From Methylocystis echinoides (GTDB lineage: Bacteria > Pseudomonadota > Alphaproteobacteria > Rhizobiales > Beijerinckiaceae): 64,000 nucleotides of DNA. The first letter of the stretch is position 1; every line of letters starts with the position of its first letter. The translations under genes were made by a program, and so were the position numbers. Under the pieces are notes generated by a model. That model searched no databases. It saw nothing but the letters and a program-made list of their open reading frames with translations, and was not told where the DNA came from. Below are positions 18,034-26,955 of this stretch, in pieces. Location of the stretch: NCBI RefSeq assembly GCF_040687965.1, contig NZ_CP156084.1, positions 448,501-512,500 on the forward strand, given 5' to 3'.

Positions 18034-19479
18034 TCAGTAAGCGTTCTTGTCCCACAAGACGATGACCGCCGTCTTCGTGATGATCTGGAGATCAAGCCAA
18101 AGGCTCCAGTGTTTGATGTAGTCGAGATCGTAGTCGATCCGCCGGCGCAATTTCTCCAGGCTGGTCAGCTCGCCGCGAAAGCCGCTCACCTGCGCGAGGC
18201 CGGTTATTCCCGGCTTGACGCGATGTCGAGCGGCATAATCGTCAAAAGCGTCCTCGAGCTGGAGATTCTCGGCCTTGGTCGCGAGCGCATGCGGCCTTGG
18301 CCCGACGATCGACATGTCGCCTTCGATGACATTGAGAAGCTGCGGCAGCTCATCGATGCTCAGGCGACGAATGAGGCGGCCCACCCGGGTCACGCGCGTG
18401 TCGCCCTTAGCGGTCTGAATTTGAGCGTGCGGGTCGGTGGCTTCGACATACATCGACCGGAACTTCCACAGCTGAAACCGTTCGCCGTTGAAGCCAACGC
18501 GCGTCTGCCGAAAAAACACCGGCCCCGGACTCTCGAGCTTGATCGCCAAGGACACGAGGATGAACAAGGGGGTCAGCAAAGCGAGCGCCACGCCGGCAAT
18601 AAAGATGTCTTCTACGCGCTTGAGCCAAAGCCCCCAACCGGCGATGGACTGATTACTGACGCAAAGCGCCAAGCGATCCCCGTCAAAGAGCGAAGCGTCG
18701 AGGATCGTCGACAGGGCTTTTTCGCGGGGGAGAATAAGTATTCTTACCGAGAGGTGTTTGAGCGCGCTGAGCGCGGAGGCGATCTCTGGGATCGCCTCCC
18801 AAGGCCCGGAGACGAACAGGCAATCGATCTGCCGTTCGGAAATGGTCTTGGCAAGCGCCGCGAGATCATGGTGGCTTTGGAGACGCCGTTCGACGATGAC
18901 CCGCACCTTCTTTTGCGTGGCGAACTCGATGTCATCACGCTCGATTGGGGCGCCGCCGACGCCAATCGACATGGCGCGGCTCATATGGTGGCCAGCGTCG
19001 ATCTTATTGTAGAAGCGTTTTGCCAAAAAGGCGCGCAGGGCCTGAGCAGATAGTACGCTGCTGAGCGCCCAGGTGAAAAACCAGAGCCTCGAATAGTGTC
19101 CGGCCTGTTTTGCCGCCGCCGCTGCAACCGCCAGCATGGCGAAGGTCGTCACTTGGGCGCAAATGGACGCCTTGACTGACGGCGTGAGGTCAAACGCTTT
19201 ATCGACGTCATAAGCGCCCACCGCTTTCGCCGTATTGAATTGCAATAGGATCCCAAATGTCATGGCGAAGATCTGCCATTGCTGCAGCTCCATCGAACTG
19301 TCGCGGGCGAATCCGATAGCCCAAGTTGCGACAATGCCGACGACCGCGATCGCAACCGCGTCGAGAACAACAAGTGCGGCGACGTGGTTATAGGGACATA
19401 TCTTCTTATGCTCGGAAAGAGCGTCATGAGCCTCGGCAAGCGAGAAACCATCCTGCGAGCTCAGATCGGTTTTCAACAT
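18034..19479 (-). CDS. Polyprenyl-phosphate glycosylphosphotransferase (initiating EPS transferase, WcaJ type)
   Basis: About 481 residues. Four to five N-terminal membrane spans and a central Rossmann-like region precede a further membrane hairpin and the catalytic bacterial sugar transferase domain. The catalytic part contains KLESPGPVFFRQTRVGFNGE, FQLWKFRSMY, LSIDELPQLLNVIEGDMSIV and GPRPHA, all hallmark elements. The enzyme transfers a hexose-1-phosphate (commonly glucose) to undecaprenyl phosphate, the first step of repeat-unit assembly. The ATG at 19479 has AAGG six bases upstream; a GTG at 19527 is less likely. It is the first gene of the leftward EPS arm and is divergent from the phosphatase gene. 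Confidence 0.92.
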   Translation of the reverse strand: MLKTDLSSQDGFSLAEAHDALSEHKKICPYNHVAALVVLDAVAIAVVGIVATWAIGFARDSSMELQQWQIFAMTFGILLQFNTAKAVGAYDVDKAFDLTPSVKASICAQVTTFAMLAVAAAAAKQAGHYSRLWFFTWALSSVLSAQALRAFLAKRFYNKIDAGHHMSRAMSIGVGGAPIERDDIEFATQKKVRVIVERRLQSHHDLAALAKTISERQIDCLFVSGPWEAIPEIASALSALKHLSVRILILPREKALSTILDASLFDGDRLALCVSNQSIAGWGLWLKRVEDIFIAGVALALLTPLFILVSLAIKLESPGPVFFRQTRVGFNGERFQLWKFRSMYVEATDPHAQIQTAKGDTRVTRVGRLIRRLSIDELPQLLNVIEGDMSIVGPRPHALATKAENLQLEDAFDDYAARHRVKPGITGLAQVSGFRGELTSLEKLRRRIDYDLDYIKHWSLWLDLQIITKTAVIVLWDKNAY

Positions 19480-19835
19480 GTTTAGCCTTAAAGTGAGCCG
19501 TAGTAACAATAAGTTAGAGTTGCACACTCAATGCGCGCGCGCAACCCACGCCGCGGTTCAGCATAGATACAATTTACAGGCCAGCTGCTCGGTGGCGCAA
19601 CAGCATCGAAATCTCTTTGGCCATTTTTTTGAGCGCCGCCGAGGCTTAAGTAAAACTACTTAACTCAACAAATTGACGTAAATCATTTCGCTAAAGCCTT
19701 CGACAGGACTTCTGCTAAGGTCAAGTGATATGACTTGAATAGCTTCCAGCTCGCGAGGCGAGGCGCCGTGCGCTCTTATTTATTGACACGCGAGCGACGC
19801 GCCAAGCGCTTGCCGGAGCGAGGATCCTCCGTATA
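19480..19835. promoter_or_regulatory. Divergent promoter region of the EPS locus
   Basis: A 356-bp gap separates two outward-facing genes, the initiating transferase (minus) and the PPP phosphatase (plus), so promoters for both arms must lie here. The stretch 19620-19700 is AT-rich for this genome and holds the palindrome at 19646-19663. No reading frame is supported. Confidence 0.6.
19646..19663. promoter_or_regulatory. Perfect inverted repeat, candidate operator
   Basis: TTAAGTA-AAAC-TACTTAA: two 7-base arms that match perfectly around a 4-base centre. It is placed 167 bp before the initiating transferase start and 173 bp before the phosphatase start. Its position and symmetry suit a dimeric regulator acting on both EPS arms; no regulator gene in the window can be linked to it. 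Confidence 0.45.
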
Positions 19836-20801
19836 ATGCTCATGCATTCGTTCAAGGCTATTCACATGATCGGCTTTCCGGACCGCTCCACTCCGATCGA
19901 CCCCTCGCCCGACGACGCTTTCCGTTTCTCCTGGGGCGCCGACGCCTTGCTGCAAAATCTGAGACGCTTCAAATTTGACGTTGGCGGCGCCGCCAACCTG
20001 CTTCCATCGGCATGGCGGCTGTTTCGAGGTCAACAGCGCCAAGCGGGCGGAGCGGATCAAAGCTTTCTGCCTGCTGGCTGTCGGGTCTATGCGATCGGCG
20101 ACATCCACGGACGGGCGGATTTATTGGACTGTCTCGGGGAACAAATATGGCGAGACGTGATCGAGAGACCGTGCGAGACCGTGCTCACGATCTTCCTGGG
20201 TGATTACGTGGACAGGGGTCCGGATTCCGCGACCGTGATCGAGCGCTTAGCGTCGAACAACTTCCCGACGTCTTTCATCCCGCTCCGCGGCAATCACGAA
20301 GCGGTCATGCTTCAGTTTCTCGAGGATGAGAGCGTTTTAGATAAATGGCGCCACTTCGGCGGCGTCGAGACGCTCGCCTCTTATAATGTCGAAGTTACGG
20401 AGGTCATGCGGGGCCGGGGTTTCAAAGCCGCCCAGGATCGTCTGCGCCACAACCTGCCCGATCTGCACCGCGAATTTTTAGAGCAAACGTGCCTCTCTTA
20501 TACGCTTGGGGAGTATTTCTTCTGCCATGCGGGCGTTCGCCCGGGGGTCGCTCTCGATCAGCAACAACCACGAGATCTGTTGTGGATAAGAGACGAGTTT
20601 CTTGGCGCCTCCGAGAGTTTCGGCAAAATCATTGTTCACGGGCATAATGCCGTACCGACTGTCGAAATCTTGCCGAACCGCATCAACGCCGACACCGGCG
20701 CTTACGCGACGAATGTGTTGACAGCCGTGGTGCTCGAGGGAAATGATTCGTGGATTTTGGACACCGCTGGAGGCGCCGCGATCAGTCTTACCAATGGCTA
20801 A
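19836..20801 (+). CDS. Metallophosphoesterase, PPP-type serine/threonine phosphatase family
   Basis: The 321-residue protein carries the complete metallophosphatase signature: GDIHGR (about residue 87), GDYVDRG (about residue 125) and RGNHE (about residue 156), with later metal-binding His residues in FFCHAG and VHGHN. These ligate a dinuclear metal centre for phosphate ester hydrolysis. The first 80 residues are not part of the catalytic core. No signal peptide is evident, so it should act in the cytoplasm. It begins the rightward EPS arm just before the export lipoprotein gene. It could reverse phosphorylation of EPS proteins (inference), since no classical Wzb phosphatase is present. The ATG at 19836 is followed by several in-frame alternatives, such as 19866. 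Confidence 0.88.
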   Translation: MLMHSFKAIHMIGFPDRSTPIDPSPDDAFRFSWGADALLQNLRRFKFDVGGAANLLPSAWRLFRGQQRQAGGADQSFLPAGCRVYAIGDIHGRADLLDCLGEQIWRDVIERPCETVLTIFLGDYVDRGPDSATVIERLASNNFPTSFIPLRGNHEAVMLQFLEDESVLDKWRHFGGVETLASYNVEVTEVMRGRGFKAAQDRLRHNLPDLHREFLEQTCLSYTLGEYFFCHAGVRPGVALDQQQPRDLLWIRDEFLGASESFGKIIVHGHNAVPTVEILPNRINADTGAYATNVLTAVVLEGNDSWILDTAGGAAISLTNG

Positions 20802-20912
20802 CTATAACGCTTGTGAGAAGTAGCGCACTTTTGTAGTTGCAGGTTAAATGACTTGCGGGCAAGAGGGCGTGGCACTATTAAAAATCACCAATTCCTTTTG
20901 GAGTGTTCATCG

Positions 20913-21521
20913 TTGAGCTTTAGATCGTTCAGACAGACACATTCAGTACTGTTGAGCTTTTTGCTCGCAGGAAGTCTGGCGGGCTGCGACACTATCGAGA
21001 TGAGCACGGAGCCCTGCGTCGGGATCGAGTCGCACCAGATCGGGCCTGGCGGGGCCACAGGGCCGATCGAGGTGAGGGCTGGCGACAGACTGCGTGTCAC
21101 CGTCTATGGCGAAGCGCAATTGACCGGCGACTATTTCGTGGATCCCGGGGGCAGCCTGTCGCTGCCGCTCGTCGGAACCGTGCAGGTCGCCGGGATGACG
21201 AAGGCTGAACTTGAACGGCTGCTCACCGAGCGGCTGCGCCGGGCGCAATATGTCATTGACCCCAAGGTCACCGTCGACATTGCGTCGTTCAAGCCGTTCT
21301 ACGTGCTCGGGGAAGTCGAAAAGCCGGGTGAGTATCCTTATCAGGGCGGACTCAACGTCGAAAGCGCCGTCGCGGTCGCCGGGGGCCACACCTATCGCGC
21401 TAGTGAAACGCGGGTTCTCATTCAGCGTCTCGGCGACACGGGCTACCGCGAATGCCCGAGATCTCCGAAGATCCTGGTTTATCCCGGAGACGTCGTTCGC
21501 TTGCCTGAGCGATATTTTTAG
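20913..21521 (+). CDS. Outer-membrane polysaccharide export lipoprotein (OPX/Wza family)
   Basis: About 202 residues. A lipoprotein signal peptide ends in the lipobox LAGC (LLSFLLAGSLAGC), giving an acylated Cys. The export domain follows with IEVRAGDRLRVTVYGE, then an SLBB-type region including YVLGEVEKPGEYPYQG. OPX proteins form the channel that takes EPS through the envelope, driven by the co-polymerase (14217-16445). I chose the TTG at 20913, which has GGAG nine bases upstream and leaves a compact signal peptide. A TTG at 20853 would add 20 residues before it. It is shorter than E. coli Wza (about 380 aa), so the barrel protein at 21644-23122 may supply the outer-membrane pore. Confidence 0.9.
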   Translation: MSFRSFRQTHSVLLSFLLAGSLAGCDTIEMSTEPCVGIESHQIGPGGATGPIEVRAGDRLRVTVYGEAQLTGDYFVDPGGSLSLPLVGTVQVAGMTKAELERLLTERLRRAQYVIDPKVTVDIASFKPFYVLGEVEKPGEYPYQGGLNVESAVAVAGGHTYRASETRVLIQRLGDTGYRECPRSPKILVYPGDVVRLPERYF

Positions 21522-21643
21522 GTTGGGCTGGGTTCTGCGTTGTGCACAATTGGCGCTTGTCCTATCTCCCGCCAAAGTTTCGTGAGAATCACTGGTTAGA
21601 TTATGGACGCACGATGATTAGTTAAGCTTTTCTCATTTGCCGC

Positions 21644-23122
21644 ATGGTAGGTTGCGTGTTTGCAAAACGATCACATCGGCGTCGCTTTGGCGTCCTCGCT
21701 TTCTTTTGCGCTGCGCTATCGATACGTGATGGCGTCGCGCAGACTGTTATTTTGCCCCAGGTGAGTTCGGGAAGCGGCTTTAATGCGTTTGGCTACCAGG
21801 AAGACACGCTCAGTCTTCTTGCGCCGACCCCCTTCGCCCATAGAATTCGGCGTCGGCCGACCCGCAATTATCATGGGGTGTCGCTTGCAGGCTGGATGTT
21901 ATCCGGCGAACTGACAGTCGGCGCGACCTATAGTGACAATATCTATTATTCGAGCGTCAAGCCCATCGCCGCCGCAGGGATACGTCTGCAGCCTAGGTTT
22001 GTCGCGATTCGCGACACCGGCATTCATCGAACCAAGGTCTATGGCTCCGGCGATCTCACGATCGTGCCGGACGTCAATAATTACAATCTGATCAATGGGC
22101 AGCTGGGTCTCTCTCATGTCTGGGAGGTGAGACGAGACTTGCTTGTCAAGTTCCATGGGCAAGCGGATCACTTTACCAGCGTCTATGGCTCTGGGGCGTT
22201 TCTGTTTGGCGAGAGCGGTTTGGGCGTGCTGCCGATATCGACGTCATCGTCTTTGGGCCGGAAACGCGATCTGCAAAAGTGGAACGTGCTGACCGGATCC
22301 GTCGCCGCGCTCAAGAGCTTCGACCGTCTGTTCGTCGGCGCGAGCCTCAATACTGCGCTATTGGATTTTGAGCCGATCAATCCGCGCGTCGCTTATTACG
22401 CCTCGAGTCGGCGCCATGATTTCGTCAATTGGGTCACTGCTCGCGTCGGCTACCGGCTGATCCCGTCGTTTTACGTCTTCTCCGAGGGCTCGGGCAGCAT
22501 TCGCGATTTTTATAATTTCACGACGCCTGACTTCTCCCAGGGACTCCCGCCACTCACCACGCCGTTCGGCACAGCCGATTTTGCGGCGCATGGCTATCGG
22601 GCCGTTGCGGGTTTGGGGGTTGACCGGGGCGAGGACCGTGAAACCGGCGAACGTTTGTTGCGCGGCGAGGTCTATGCGGGGTTTCAGCAGCAATTCTATC
22701 AGGGGGCGCGCTACAAGTCGGTCGAGATGCCTGTCATTGGGGGGAGCGCCTCTTGGAGCCCGACACGGGCGTGGACGATATCGGCTCTCGCCACGCAATA
22801 TATTCAAGACGCCTTCATGCCAACGACCGGCAATGTCCTGGGGAGCCCGGCAAAGGCCTTCCTGTCGCAGGTCAGGATCGACTACGCCTTATCACGCAGC
22901 TGGCGGACATCGATTTTTGGCGGCTACCTCGATTTCAAATACGTCAAGGACGCCAATCACAGTCACTCTCGTTACTGGCAGGCCGGCCTAAATGTTTCTT
23001 ATGAAATTTGGCGGAATCTCGACGCCAGGTTCGAATACAGTTATTTCTCTGTAATATCTAGCCTTGCCAATAATACTTGGGACCGAAACCAGATCACGCT
23101 TGGCGCGACTTATAAATACTAA
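21644..23122 (+). CDS. Outer-membrane beta-barrel protein of the EPS locus
   Basis: The 492-residue product has a signal peptide (Arg-rich start, FGVLAFFCAALSIRDGVAQ). It continues in alternating polar/aromatic strands such as GELTVGATYSDNIYYSSV, YNLINGQLGLSHVWEV and ARFEYSYFSVISSL, and ends in an aromatic-terminated strand (ITLGATYKY). This pattern is that of a large beta-barrel related to the BBP2 group found in EPS loci. It may act as the outer-membrane pore or a secretin-like partner of the short OPX lipoprotein, from which it is separated by 122 bp on the same strand. A short AT-rich hairpin just after the stop probably ends the transcript. Confidence 0.82.
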   Translation: MVGCVFAKRSHRRRFGVLAFFCAALSIRDGVAQTVILPQVSSGSGFNAFGYQEDTLSLLAPTPFAHRIRRRPTRNYHGVSLAGWMLSGELTVGATYSDNIYYSSVKPIAAAGIRLQPRFVAIRDTGIHRTKVYGSGDLTIVPDVNNYNLINGQLGLSHVWEVRRDLLVKFHGQADHFTSVYGSGAFLFGESGLGVLPISTSSSLGRKRDLQKWNVLTGSVAALKSFDRLFVGASLNTALLDFEPINPRVAYYASSRRHDFVNWVTARVGYRLIPSFYVFSEGSGSIRDFYNFTTPDFSQGLPPLTTPFGTADFAAHGYRAVAGLGVDRGEDRETGERLLRGEVYAGFQQQFYQGARYKSVEMPVIGGSASWSPTRAWTISALATQYIQDAFMPTTGNVLGSPAKAFLSQVRIDYALSRSWRTSIFGGYLDFKYVKDANHSHSRYWQAGLNVSYEIWRNLDARFEYSYFSVISSLANNTWDRNQITLGATYKY

Positions 23123-23142
23123 AAAACCACCGTCGCGGTTTT
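23123..23142 (+). terminator. Possible Rho-independent terminator after the barrel gene
   Basis: AAAACC (23123-23128) can pair with GGTTTT (23137-23142) around an 8-base loop, directly after the stop codon of the barrel protein. The stem is short, so this is only suggestive. Confidence 0.4.
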
Positions 23143-23280
23143 CAGACTAGCATCTAATCTCACGGCACATACTCCGTTACTCGCAAAAACAAAAAACCTA
23201 TTGCCACGCTAATGCATTGGCCGGCCGATTGACGCCAAGTCGTCGGAGGGCGGCCGGCCCTGACAGACGCCGTGCTAGAG

Positions 23281-23316
23281 AAAAAAAACGCGAACTCCAT
23301 CCGGCAGGAGTTCGCG
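23281..23316 (-). terminator. Rho-independent terminator
   Basis: A 10-bp perfect stem (CGCGAACTCC at 23289-23298 with GGAGTTCGCG at 23307-23316, 8-base loop) is followed on the minus strand by eight T residues (23281-23288). This ends the small secreted-protein gene at 23351-23578 and supports that gene being expressed. Confidence 0.88.
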
Positions 23317-23350
23317 CATAACATCGGCTCTGTATCGCGCCTGTCCGTGC

Positions 23351-23578
23351 TCAGTTCGGCGATGGACAGTTGCGGAACCAGCAACCCGGGCCGGGCGGCG
23401 GGAAATTTCCCGGCGGGTTACCAGGAAACGGATTGGGGAGGTGACCAGGAAAACGGACGAAGATCGGCCGCAGAATCCAGCCCAAGAATCCCCCAAACGG
23501 CGCCGCCTCAGCGGCAGACGGCACGGCGACCATTGATAGCGCGACGGCAAGAAGGCCGTATCTCAAATAAACTTTCAT
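23351..23578 (-). CDS. Small secreted Pro/Gly-rich hypothetical protein
   Basis: A 75-residue product with a clean signal peptide (MKVYLRYGLLAVALSMV, Ala-rich cleavage near SAAEA, about residue 26). The short mature part is rich in Pro, Gly and Phe (FPGHLPNPFPGNPPGNFPPP) and ends with two Cys (GCWFRNC), which could form a disulphide. The start is fixed by GGAGG five bases upstream of ATG 23578, and a strong terminator lies 35 bp after the stop. It is a single-gene transcript. No family or function is recognised. Confidence 0.72.
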   Translation of the reverse strand: MKVYLRYGLLAVALSMVAVPSAAEAAPFGGFLGWILRPIFVRFPGHLPNPFPGNPPGNFPPPGPGCWFRNCPSPN

Positions 23579-23925
23579 GACATCCTCCACCTGCTAATAA
23601 TCTCACTTTACAGGATATTTTACACAAGGACAATAAGCACAACGCATCAAAAAGCTGCACGTCAAACTCTCGCGGCTGCGTAGGACTTCTTGGCCCCGCT
23701 TACAATAGCGGACGGGAGGCTCCAGCGTACGACGGCCTTTTCAATTCTTGCGGCGAAGCGACGAGAAAACAGACGATTATGCGTCAGGCCAGAACGTGAC
23801 AACCACCACCCCTATCTGATTCTTATTGTACAGGACGCGGTTTCACCCTCTATTGTAAAGGATACGGTCGAGCGAACGCTTAGCAGTACAAAACTACTCA
23901 GCTTTTGCTGAACGGCACATTCGCC
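23579..23925. other. Intergenic stretch without a supported gene
   Basis: About 347 bases. The side near 23579 must hold the promoter of the small secreted-protein gene. I see no coding pattern or strong hairpin. Confidence 0.4.
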
Positions 23926-24507
23926 TCAAAGCGGCGGCGTTTCCCGCCGACTTCCGGCCGACCGGCGGCGCAGCTCCGGCTCCACCAGCGCATATCTGAT
24001 CAGAAACTTCAGCGCGCGGCTCCATGATTCGTCGGTTTCTCCGCGCAAGTCGGTCTGCGAGACATTCAGCAATTCCCCGCTGCGCGCGTCACGAATACGA
24101 AATTCGAGATTTTGCTCCATCACGCTGATCTTACGATAGAAGCCGATGAAGGACATTTCGGCGCCGAGGTCGCGGGCGGCGTCGGCCTCGCAGCCGTTGC
24201 ATTTTCGCAGCCAATGCTCCTTGGCCATCTCATGGCGCGACGCACGGCCATCGATGATTTTGAATAGCCCTGAGCTGGCGAGGCGTTCGCGCGCCAGATC
24301 GGTCATGCGCTCGAGCCGCGCGGTTTCCGTTGGGCTTTCCCCGGCGAGCGGGCCGCCGGCGCTGAAATCGTCGAGCTCCATTGCGAAGACGGCAAGTTGG
24401 ATCGGACGGGCATTCTCGCCTAACCCCACTGAGGGAAGCGTCGCCAACGCCATGACCCCAACCGCCAACGCTCGCAGCAGCCCCCGAAAACTAGAAGTCA
24501 TCGGCAT
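23926..24507 (-). CDS. DUF3280/DUF2380-like exported protein
   Basis: The 193-residue protein has a signal peptide (LLRALAVGVMALATLPSVG). It then has a domain with IQLAVFAMELDDFS, a GLFKIID segment and a Cys pair in WLRKCNGCEAD, ending in WSRALKFLIRYALVEPEL. This pattern fits the DUF3280/DUF2380 group of small exported proteins, which I recognise only by overall resemblance. It lies about 120 bp beyond the response regulator gene on the same strand, so it is probably part of, or controlled by, that two-component system. Function unknown. Confidence 0.7.
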   Translation of the reverse strand: MPMTSSFRGLLRALAVGVMALATLPSVGLGENARPIQLAVFAMELDDFSAGGPLAGESPTETARLERMTDLARERLASSGLFKIIDGRASRHEMAKEHWLRKCNGCEADAARDLGAEMSFIGFYRKISVMEQNLEFRIRDARSGELLNVSQTDLRGETDESWSRALKFLIRYALVEPELRRRSAGSRRETPPL

Positions 24508-24630
24508 TTGGCCCTCCCCTTCGACGCGACTTCGTCACATCCAAAGAGAGCGTAACGCCGAAGCGACGAAGCGCGCCTAGGCGCGGCGCCTGATCTCGCC
24601 TGGGCAAATCGCCTGCGCGCGCCGACGGAG

Positions 24631-25302
24631 TCAAAAGCTCTGGAAGATTGGAGAAATGGCGCTGTCGCGCTCGACGAGGCCGGCGCCCATCGCCAGCCAG
24701 ACAAGATGCGCGTCGGTGCGCGCGCCGATCTTGGACTTGATCTGATAGTGGTAGTTTTGCACCGTTTTGGCGCTGAGATGGAGAAGCGCGGCGATCTCTT
24801 CCGTGGTGCGGCCAGACGCCACGAGCCGCAAGATCTCAGTTTCACGCGGCCCAAGTTCGCTCGCGAGCGCGGCGCCGTCGCCCAGCCGCTCAGCGGCGAT
24901 TTCGCGGGCGACGTCGTCGCTCAAGGCCCGACCGCCCCGGGCCACGATTGTCACCGCGCGGACGAGCTCAGCGGCGTCGCTACTTTTCGTCACATAGCCG
25001 GATGCGCCGGCTTCGAAAGCCTTGAGCGCGAAAGCCGCCGCGCTATGCATGGTGAAAACGAGGATGCGCGCGCCTTTGTCCCACTGCCGAATATGCCGGA
25101 TCGCCTCGAGCCCGCCGACGCCCGGCAAGGAGAGATCCATCAGCGCCAGATCAGGCGCCGTAGCTTTATAGGCCTGATAGGCCGTGGCCGCCGTGTCCGC
25201 TTCTGCGACGATCGACAGCCCCGGCTGGCGCTCCAGGAGGCGTCGATAGCCCTCCCGCACAATGGGATGATCGTCGACAAGAAGAATTCGGATCGTGCTC
25301 AC
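24631..25302 (-). CDS. NarL/FixJ-family response regulator
   Basis: The 223-residue protein has an N-terminal receiver domain. The acidic pocket is in ILLVDDHPIVREG, the phosphoacceptor Asp in LALMDLSLPGVGG (about residue 56), and the conserved Lys in GYVTKSSD. A LuxR-type helix-turn-helix follows (LGPRETEILRLVASGRTTEE, then TVQNYHYQIKSKIG). It binds DNA when phosphorylated by its partner kinase. The GTG start at 25302 overlaps the kinase stop codon by four bases (GTGA), so the pair is translationally coupled. The target genes are unknown; the DUF3280-like gene downstream is a candidate. Confidence 0.92.
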   Translation of the reverse strand: MSTIRILLVDDHPIVREGYRRLLERQPGLSIVAEADTAATAYQAYKATAPDLALMDLSLPGVGGLEAIRHIRQWDKGARILVFTMHSAAAFALKAFEAGASGYVTKSSDAAELVRAVTIVARGGRALSDDVAREIAAERLGDGAALASELGPRETEILRLVASGRTTEEIAALLHLSAKTVQNYHYQIKSKIGARTDAHLVWLAMGAGLVERDSAISPIFQSF

Positions 25303-26678
25303 GCTTCCACCAATCGGCTGGCCGCGCAGGGGATGCGCGCGGAGATCCTTACGCCGCGCGCAGCGCCGCAGATCGACAGGCTTCCGCCAAAAGCGGCGAT
25401 CCGCTCGCGCACGCCGAGAATGCCGCGCCCCGAGGACGCGTGGATTTTCTGCGGATCGCCGCCTCCGTCGTCCTCGACGACCAGGGAGACCGCGTCTTCA
25501 TCCGAGCCGGCGCGCTCAACGCGCAAGTGAATCTCTTTCGGCGCGCCATGGCGCATCGCGTTCGTCAGACATTCCTGAGCGATTCGATAGACGCTGGTCG
25601 AAACCGCAACCGGCAAGGCCCCGAGATCGCCCACGAGGCCGAGATGCACAACGGCCTTGGGAGCAGTTCGCGCGTTCCAGCTGGCGGCGAGCCGCACGAG
25701 GCAGGCTTCAAGGCCAAGCTCCTCCAAATCCTGCGACCGCAGTCGCGCAAGCGTCTCCCGCAATGACGCCATCATGCGTTTGGCGACTTTCGCGATGGCG
25801 CGGGCGTCTTCCGCCAGGTCTGGCCGATCCTTCGCGCTAGACTCGATCGCCGCCGCAAAGGCGATCATGGCCGTCAGACACTGGCCGAATTCGTCGTGCA
25901 GATCGCGCGCAAGCGCGCGGCGCTCGTCTTCCTGAACCTCGAACAGGCGTTTGGTCAGCGCCACCCGCTCGGCCGTCGTCTGCGCAAGACGTTCGGCAAG
26001 GTCGTTGACGGCCGCGGCGATCAGGCCGAATTCCTCCTTGGTGAACACAGCGATCCGGTGGCGATAGTCCCCCTCCCCTAGCTTGCGCAGTCCATCGACG
26101 ATGGCTCTTGTGGGCGCAAGCGCCTGCCAGATGGCGATCCCCGAAAGAACGCAGATGCCGACGGCCATCGTCGCGGCGACGCTGAGCACGACGGAAATCC
26201 GACGCCAGGCCTGACGAATCGCCGCTTGCGGATCAGCTCTGGCCACGACGAGGCCCGTATCCGGCGCGCGCACGGTTAAGAGGCGCGTCGCCGAGCCCGG
26301 CGCGCCGAAAGCGCTTTCGTAAAGGTCGGAGAACCATGGGGGCGCGGCCGAGCCAACGTTTTCGGTCTGGCTGCAGAGCGTGCGCGGCGTATCCCCCGCT
26401 GGGGCGTAAGAGATGCACACGCCCGGGGAGATGAGGCGGAGAGTCGAAAAGGATTCCCAGTCAGGCGTCGGGAGGACATTGTCGCGCCGCATCGTCGCGC
26501 GCCACAAAATCGCGCGCCAGAACAAATTCTCGAGCCCATGAGCGACGCGCTCCGCCGAGGCCGTCGTTTCCGCCTCTATCGCCTTGTGCGCGTCGACCAT
26601 AACGAAGCTTGCGGTGAGAACCAGACACGCGAGCGCAATCGCGGTGAGACGCAGAACCAGTCGGAAGATCAGCCGCAT
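25299..26678 (-). CDS. NarX/UhpB-type sensor histidine kinase
   Basis: About 459 residues. A membrane segment at the N-terminus, a periplasmic sensor region with two Cys (PGVCISYAPAGDTPRTLCSQ) and a second membrane segment (VVLSVAATMAVGICVLSGIA) are followed by a HAMP-like linker. The HisKA_3 dimerisation domain has the phosphoaccepting His in RALARDLHDEFGQCL. The ATPase domain has an N-box (QECLTNAMRHG) and G-box (VVEDDGGGDPQ, GRGILGVRERI). It phosphorylates the response regulator encoded immediately downstream. The ATG at 26678 is chosen over a TTG at 26693. The nature of the signal is not evident. Confidence 0.9.
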   Translation of the reverse strand: MRLIFRLVLRLTAIALACLVLTASFVMVDAHKAIEAETTASAERVAHGLENLFWRAILWRATMRRDNVLPTPDWESFSTLRLISPGVCISYAPAGDTPRTLCSQTENVGSAAPPWFSDLYESAFGAPGSATRLLTVRAPDTGLVVARADPQAAIRQAWRRISVVLSVAATMAVGICVLSGIAIWQALAPTRAIVDGLRKLGEGDYRHRIAVFTKEEFGLIAAAVNDLAERLAQTTAERVALTKRLFEVQEDERRALARDLHDEFGQCLTAMIAFAAAIESSAKDRPDLAEDARAIAKVAKRMMASLRETLARLRSQDLEELGLEACLVRLAASWNARTAPKAVVHLGLVGDLGALPVAVSTSVYRIAQECLTNAMRHGAPKEIHLRVERAGSDEDAVSLVVEDDGGGDPQKIHASSGRGILGVRERIAAFGGSLSICGAARGVRISARIPCAASRLVEA

Positions 26679-26955
26679 GGGCGCCGCCGTCAAATAGTGT
26701 CAGGACGCCGCGATTAGATCAGCGAACGGCTGAAACGCCAAGACGACCGCGCCTCATCGACAGGATGTCGGGCAAATTGCCCAACGGGCCGCGTCCGCGC
26801 GCCATCCACAGAAACGCGCGCATGGCCTTGCCTGCCCCCCGCCCTGCGCGGCCTTGCCTCCAGGGTCTGCAACAATAATTGGAGCCTTCTGACTGTCTTG
26901 GGCGGTCCACATAAATTCTACCAACGGGCCGGTTTTCGCGAAGCAGGAGAGGCCC

